From Parabacteroides sp. (GTDB lineage: Bacteria; Bacteroidota; Bacteroidia; Bacteroidales; Tannerellaceae), in NCBI GenBank assembly GCA_020026285.1, contig JAHHQS010000142.1, positions 1-9,738 on the forward strand: DNA of 9,738 nt, given 5' to 3'. Under the pieces are notes generated by a model. The model was not told the DNA's origin, did not search any database, and worked only from the letters and a program-made list of their open reading frames with translations. This document shows, piece by piece, positions 7,863 through 9,738 of the stretch. The translations under genes were made by a program, and so were the position numbers. Each line of letters opens with the position of its first letter. Within the stretch, counting starts at the first letter, position 1.

Positions 7863-8061
7863 TCCTTTTAATTTCTATTGTACAATTTAAGGCTTTTGCA
7901 ACCTTTGAAAGAATATCTATAGATACATTATATCTTCCATGCTCTATTTTGCTGATATTAGCATAGTTAATACCAGCCATGTCTGCTAATGTTCGAATAG
8001 TTAATCCTTTTTCCTCTCTAATCTCAGCCAGTCGCTGACCTATCTTCTCTCTTTCATTCAT
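7852..8061 (-). CDS. small Xre-family (HTH_3) transcription regulator
   Basis: The 69-aa protein is a single Cro/C1-type helix-turn-helix domain with almost nothing else. Helix 1 is about 4-18 (REKIGQRLAEIREEKG), the HTH is TIRTLADMAG (21-30) and INYANISKIEHGR (31-43), and helices 4-5 end at KALNCTIEIK. The length matches stand-alone antitoxins and restriction controller (C) proteins. It is the first gene of the pair with the 214-aa protein, and their reading frames overlap at 7852-7862. By analogy with such pairs it should bind its own promoter region as a dimer, probably within about 8062-8135, and repress the operon. The start at 8061 gives the full helix 1; a preceding ATG in frame is not seen. 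Confidence 0.9.
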   Translation of the reverse strand: MNEREKIGQRLAEIREEKGLTIRTLADMAGINYANISKIEHGRYNVSIDILSKVAKALNCTIEIKRNDN

Positions 8062-8074
8062 AAACCATCATGTT

Positions 8075-8106
8075 AAAAAGCCTGACCGGGATATTCTCGA
8101 TCAGGC
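8075..8106 (-). terminator. terminator hairpin between the acidic gene and the Xre gene
   Basis: GCCTGA (8080-8085) pairs with TCAGGC (8101-8106). After one mismatch, CGGGA (8087-8091) pairs with TCTCG (8095-8099) around a three-base loop, with one G-T pair. On the minus strand the stem is followed by TTTTT (complement of 8075-8079). It lies 12 bases after the stop of the 172-aa gene and only 13 bases before the Xre start, so it separates the two units or serves in the Xre leader. Confidence 0.8.
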
Positions 8107-8118
8107 CGATTTAATTAT

Positions 8119-8637
8119 TTATTCAAACATAAAACCGTATTCTTCGATGAAGGATTTCCAATTCGGAGTATAATACCACCCCGATACCTCTATGTTGTCA
8201 TTCCATACAACCAAAGCGTAATCTTTTCCAACAACTTGATAATATTGTACACCATAATCGCCTTCTGATGTGTCAGAAGCCAAAGATACAGGATTCTTCA
8301 AGTCTTCAATATTATAAATCTCAAGGCTTTCAATATCTTTACTTGCCCAGTCAGGATCTGTAGCATCCCACACGACAGAAAGGTTCTCTGCAGTGTTTAG
8401 TATTAGTTCGTTCTCTTCTACAAAGTCTCTAAACTCTTCCTTCTGTTCTTCAGATAAAGAATAATCAAAGTCTTCTTGTAGTTCAAGGTCGAACAGCCAC
8501 CTAAAAAAATTGGGATCATTATTAGATTCATTATAAATGAATGATGCTAGAGAATACTCATTTCTATAAGAAGCTGTTTCTTTTAAGCTGTTAAAGAAAC
8601 TCTCTTTTAATACCTGAATCTTATTAGATGTTATCAT
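8119..8637 (-). CDS. highly acidic 172-aa protein of unknown function
   Basis: I do not recognise a family. By count the protein has 36 Asp/Glu against 11 Lys/Arg, so its net charge is near -25, and it is rich in aromatics including six Trp. The acidic residues cluster in LELQEDFDYSLSEEQKEEF and the following FVEENEL (about 51-78). The second half (87-172) looks like a small beta domain with WDATDPDW, YGVQYYQVVG and VVWNDNIEVSGWYY. There is no signal peptide or membrane helix. Charge, size and location in a mobile region recall DNA-mimic proteins such as ArdA-type antirestriction factors or some anti-CRISPRs, but no motif ties it to them. An immunity protein is another possibility. It has its own strong promoter and its own terminator, so it is an independent unit. 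Base composition is very AT-rich, unlike the phage-type genes to its right. Confidence 0.8.
   Translation of the reverse strand: MITSNKIQVLKESFFNSLKETASYRNEYSLASFIYNESNNDPNFFRWLFDLELQEDFDYSLSEEQKEEFRDFVEENELILNTAENLSVVWDATDPDWASKDIESLEIYNIEDLKNPVSLASDTSEGDYGVQYYQVVGKDYALVVWNDNIEVSGWYYTPNWKSFIEEYGFMFE
8124..8131 (-). promoter_or_regulatory. possible -7 element of the Xre/214-aa operon
   Basis: The minus strand reads TATGTTTG, a perfect TAnnTTTG, inside the last codons of the 172-aa gene. Start of transcription near 8118 would put the hairpin 8080-8106 inside the Xre leader. No -33 TTTG is visible about 20 bases upstream, so support is partial. Confidence 0.35.
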
Positions 8638-8687
8638 TTTTGTTATGCAGAATTTATAGAGTTGCCCCCTCTTCTAATATTGTACTA

Positions 8688-8719
8688 CAAAGATAAGCCT
8701 TTTATTTATTGTTTGCAAA
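8688..8719 (-). promoter_or_regulatory. Bacteroides-type promoter of the acidic 172-aa gene
   Basis: On the minus strand there is TTTG at 8719-8716 (-33) and TATCTTTG at 8695-8688 (-7), 20 bases apart. Both match the Bacteroides primary sigma factor consensus exactly. Transcription should begin near 8682, leaving a leader of about 45 bases. The leader contains a GAGGGGGC stretch (complement of about 8662-8671), which is unusually G-rich for this region. Confidence 0.75.
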
Positions 8720-8753
8720 TACACCAACAGTTATTTTATATGTTTAAGAGCAT

Positions 8754-8790
8754 AAAAAGGTCGGATATTAAATTATACCCGACCTCTTTT
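8754..8790. terminator. bidirectional terminator closing the phage remnants
   Basis: GGTCGG (8759-8764) pairs with CCGACC (8779-8784) around a 14-base AT-rich loop. An A run lies on one side (8754-8758) and a TCTTTT run on the other (8785-8790), so it can work on both strands. Functionally it ends minus-strand transcription from the phage-type genes 32 bases after the methyltransferase remnant. Confidence 0.7.
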
Positions 8791-8821
8791 TAATATGGTT
8801 TTAAAACATTATTAAATAAAG

Positions 8822-9032
8822 CTATTTAAAAAGCATTATATCTGTATATTTCGAATTATAATTCATACGAGCATTAAACCCAATACGCGTCGCATCTGCA
8901 AAAGGATTACCCATATTCTGATGTTTTTTCATCCATTCACACAACTCTATTATGTTTGATTTATTAGAGGTGAAATAGATAAATTTTCTGCCACACAAAA
9001 GGAAGTGGGGCTGATAAATATTCTTTTTTCAT
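8822..9032 (-). pseudogene. internally deleted phage D12-class DNA adenine methyltransferase
   Basis: Two frames hold the two ends of one protein. From the ATG at 9032 one frame reads MKKEYLSAPLPFVWQK before running off to a stop at 8964-8966. APLPFxGQK is how D12-class (Dam-like) N6-adenine methyltransferases of Bacteroidales phages begin, just ahead of their SAM-binding loop. A second frame, open from 9028 to the stop at 8822-8824, reads FIYFTSNKSNIIELCEWMKK and ends MNYNSKYTDIMLFK, which looks like the C-terminus of the same family. About 200 middle residues, including the FxGxG and DPPY motifs, are missing, and the join near 8985 shifts frame. It therefore cannot be an active methyltransferase. 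The family call rests on remembered motifs, not on a search. Without it, 8822-8998 would be a 58-codon frame starting at TTG. Confidence 0.55.
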
Positions 9033-9060
9033 CGGTCCAGTTAAATAAGTTAATGCTTAG

Positions 9061-9231
9061 CAAAAATTTCTCTATCTTGATAACCTCGCCCCACTGTGTA
9101 AGCAGTTCCACTTCAAGCGCACGACCGCCGAAATCTTCCGGCTGGTCGTTTCTCGTTATCTTGAATTCGATGCTGATATCATTCCCTATTCAGATAGAGT
9201 CTATATCAGGCTTGTTATTTATCTCCGCCAT
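9061..9231 (-). pseudogene. fragment of a phage-type protein, broken by TGA and truncated
   Basis: From the ATG at 9231, seven bases after the stop of the neighbouring 157-aa gene, the frame reads MAEINNKPDIDSI and meets TGA at 9190-9192. It then continues in the same frame as IGNDISIEFKITRN, then DFGGRALEVELLTQWGEVIK, to about 9064. That is coherent protein sequence, with a polar, beta-rich character like the Ig-like or accessory structural proteins of Bacteroidales prophages. After KIEKF the composition turns AT-rich and the frame loses protein character until a TAA at 8950-8952. The sequence shows both a nonsense codon and a lost 3' part. The likely history is a TGG-to-TGA change plus a deletion joining this gene to the region just upstream of the methyltransferase remnant. 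No family name can be given with confidence. Confidence 0.55.
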
Positions 9232-9238
9232 TATGTCT

Positions 9239-9712
9239 TTACTCTCCAATTAGCTCCAACAACACCACACAGCTTTCAGTATCTAATTCTATATTAGCCT
9301 CTATAATACGGGTTATCTCAGACTCGGTAAAGGTTTCAATCTCCACATCTACAGTCTCAGCATACACCCCTCCATCCCGCTTGCCGTCCTTGAATATGCC
9401 CAGCAGGAAATCATTCACAGATTTGTTCAGTTCCTGTTCCTCTGCACGGTGCATAACGTACATGCGCTGCTGCTCCAGAGTGAGCTGTTTGCCCGTCAGT
9501 TCCGCAAGCGTCTGCTGATCCGCATCGAAGTTTGCTGATTTGAACCGTTCCACGGCATCCATCACATCACCCTGCAGTCGCTCAGCATGCGGCTTAAGCC
9601 GTCGCATCAGCTTAATAACACGGAGCCTCAGATCAGCCGGAACATCGTTAAACTTTAGCACCTTAATCACGTTGTATAATTCGCTTACTTCTTTTAATGT
9701 CATTGTCTTCAT
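9239..9712 (-). CDS. 157-aa phage-type protein, function unknown
   Basis: The protein is mostly alpha-helical and soluble. Residues 1-50 are MKTMTLKEVSELYNVI followed by a basic helix LRLRVIKLMRRLKPHAERLQ. Residues 55-105 are a long helical stretch, probably coiled coil, ending RMYVMHRAEEQELNKSVNDF. The C-terminus (120-157) is acidic, VDVEIETFTESEI to LELIGE. It resembles small helical proteins next to tail or structural genes in Bacteroidales prophages, and a tail-assembly or scaffold-associated role is only a guess. GC is clearly higher than in the host genes and the acidic gene (32 of 60 bases in 9481-9540, versus 16 of 60 in 8521-8580). It is intact and probably continues an operon entering from beyond the right edge. 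The ATG at 9712 follows AAGAG; a second ATG lies three codons in. Confidence 0.7.
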   Translation of the reverse strand: MKTMTLKEVSELYNVIKVLKFNDVPADLRLRVIKLMRRLKPHAERLQGDVMDAVERFKSANFDADQQTLAELTGKQLTLEQQRMYVMHRAEEQELNKSVNDFLLGIFKDGKRDGGVYAETVDVEIETFTESEITRIIEANIELDTESCVVLLELIGE

Positions 9713-9738
9713 CTCTTATGTTGTTTTATGTTCTTTGT

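Noticed and set aside
9005..9253. 82-codon open frame on the plus strand
   Set aside because: It lies opposite the phage-type fragment and methyltransferase start, has Ser/Leu/Ile-rich antisense composition, and the minus strand carries the protein-like sequence.
1..9738. tRNA, rRNA, CRISPR array, riboswitch or insertion sequence
   Set aside because: I saw no cloverleaf, no regularly spaced longer repeats, no known aptamer core and no transposase or integrase frame in the window.

Overview
The window looks like a Bacteroidales chromosome (Bacteroides/Phocaeicola type). The pointers are AT-rich DNA, promoters of the Bacteroides form (-33 TTTG, -7 TAnnTTTG), no strong Shine-Dalgarno sites, and a gene set typical of the group: a secreted GH109-type Gfo/Idh/MocA protein, an Uup-like ABC-F ATPase beside an MFS carrier, and a secreted TPR protein. 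The genus is an inference from gene style only.

Positions 1-7155 read as ordinary host chromosome. A secreted GH109-like protein (163-1749, +) ends in a clear terminator. Convergent to it, on the minus strand, lie an MFS transporter (2022-3200) and an ABC-F ATPase (3216-5102) in a tight two-gene unit. Upstream of those come a secreted TPR protein (5226-5957) and a glycerate kinase (5995 to about 7107-7155).

The glycerate kinase marks a break. Family sequence can be read 16 codons beyond the only plausible start (a TTG at 7107), through the N-terminal IAIDSFKG motif, up to about 7153-7155. There it runs without any start codon into foreign sequence. Two perfect 13-bp direct repeats, 22 bp apart, sit on the foreign side (7160-7172 and 7182-7194). 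I read this as the end of an inserted element that replaced the gene's start codon.

From about 7156 to 9738 the content is accessory, all on the minus strand. Nearest the junction is a translationally coupled pair: a 69-aa Xre-type regulator (7852-8061) and a 214-aa protein of unknown function (7218-7862). Next is a very acidic 172-aa protein (8119-8637) with a textbook Bacteroides promoter and its own terminator. Last come prophage remains of higher GC: an internally deleted DNA adenine methyltransferase, a phage-type fragment with an in-frame TGA, and an intact 157-aa phage-type gene that enters from the right. The two small units (Xre pair and acidic protein) are intact while the neighbouring phage genes are decayed. 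They are the best candidates for an undescribed function such as a toxin-antitoxin, phage-defence or anti-defence module. That function is an inference, not something the sequence proves.
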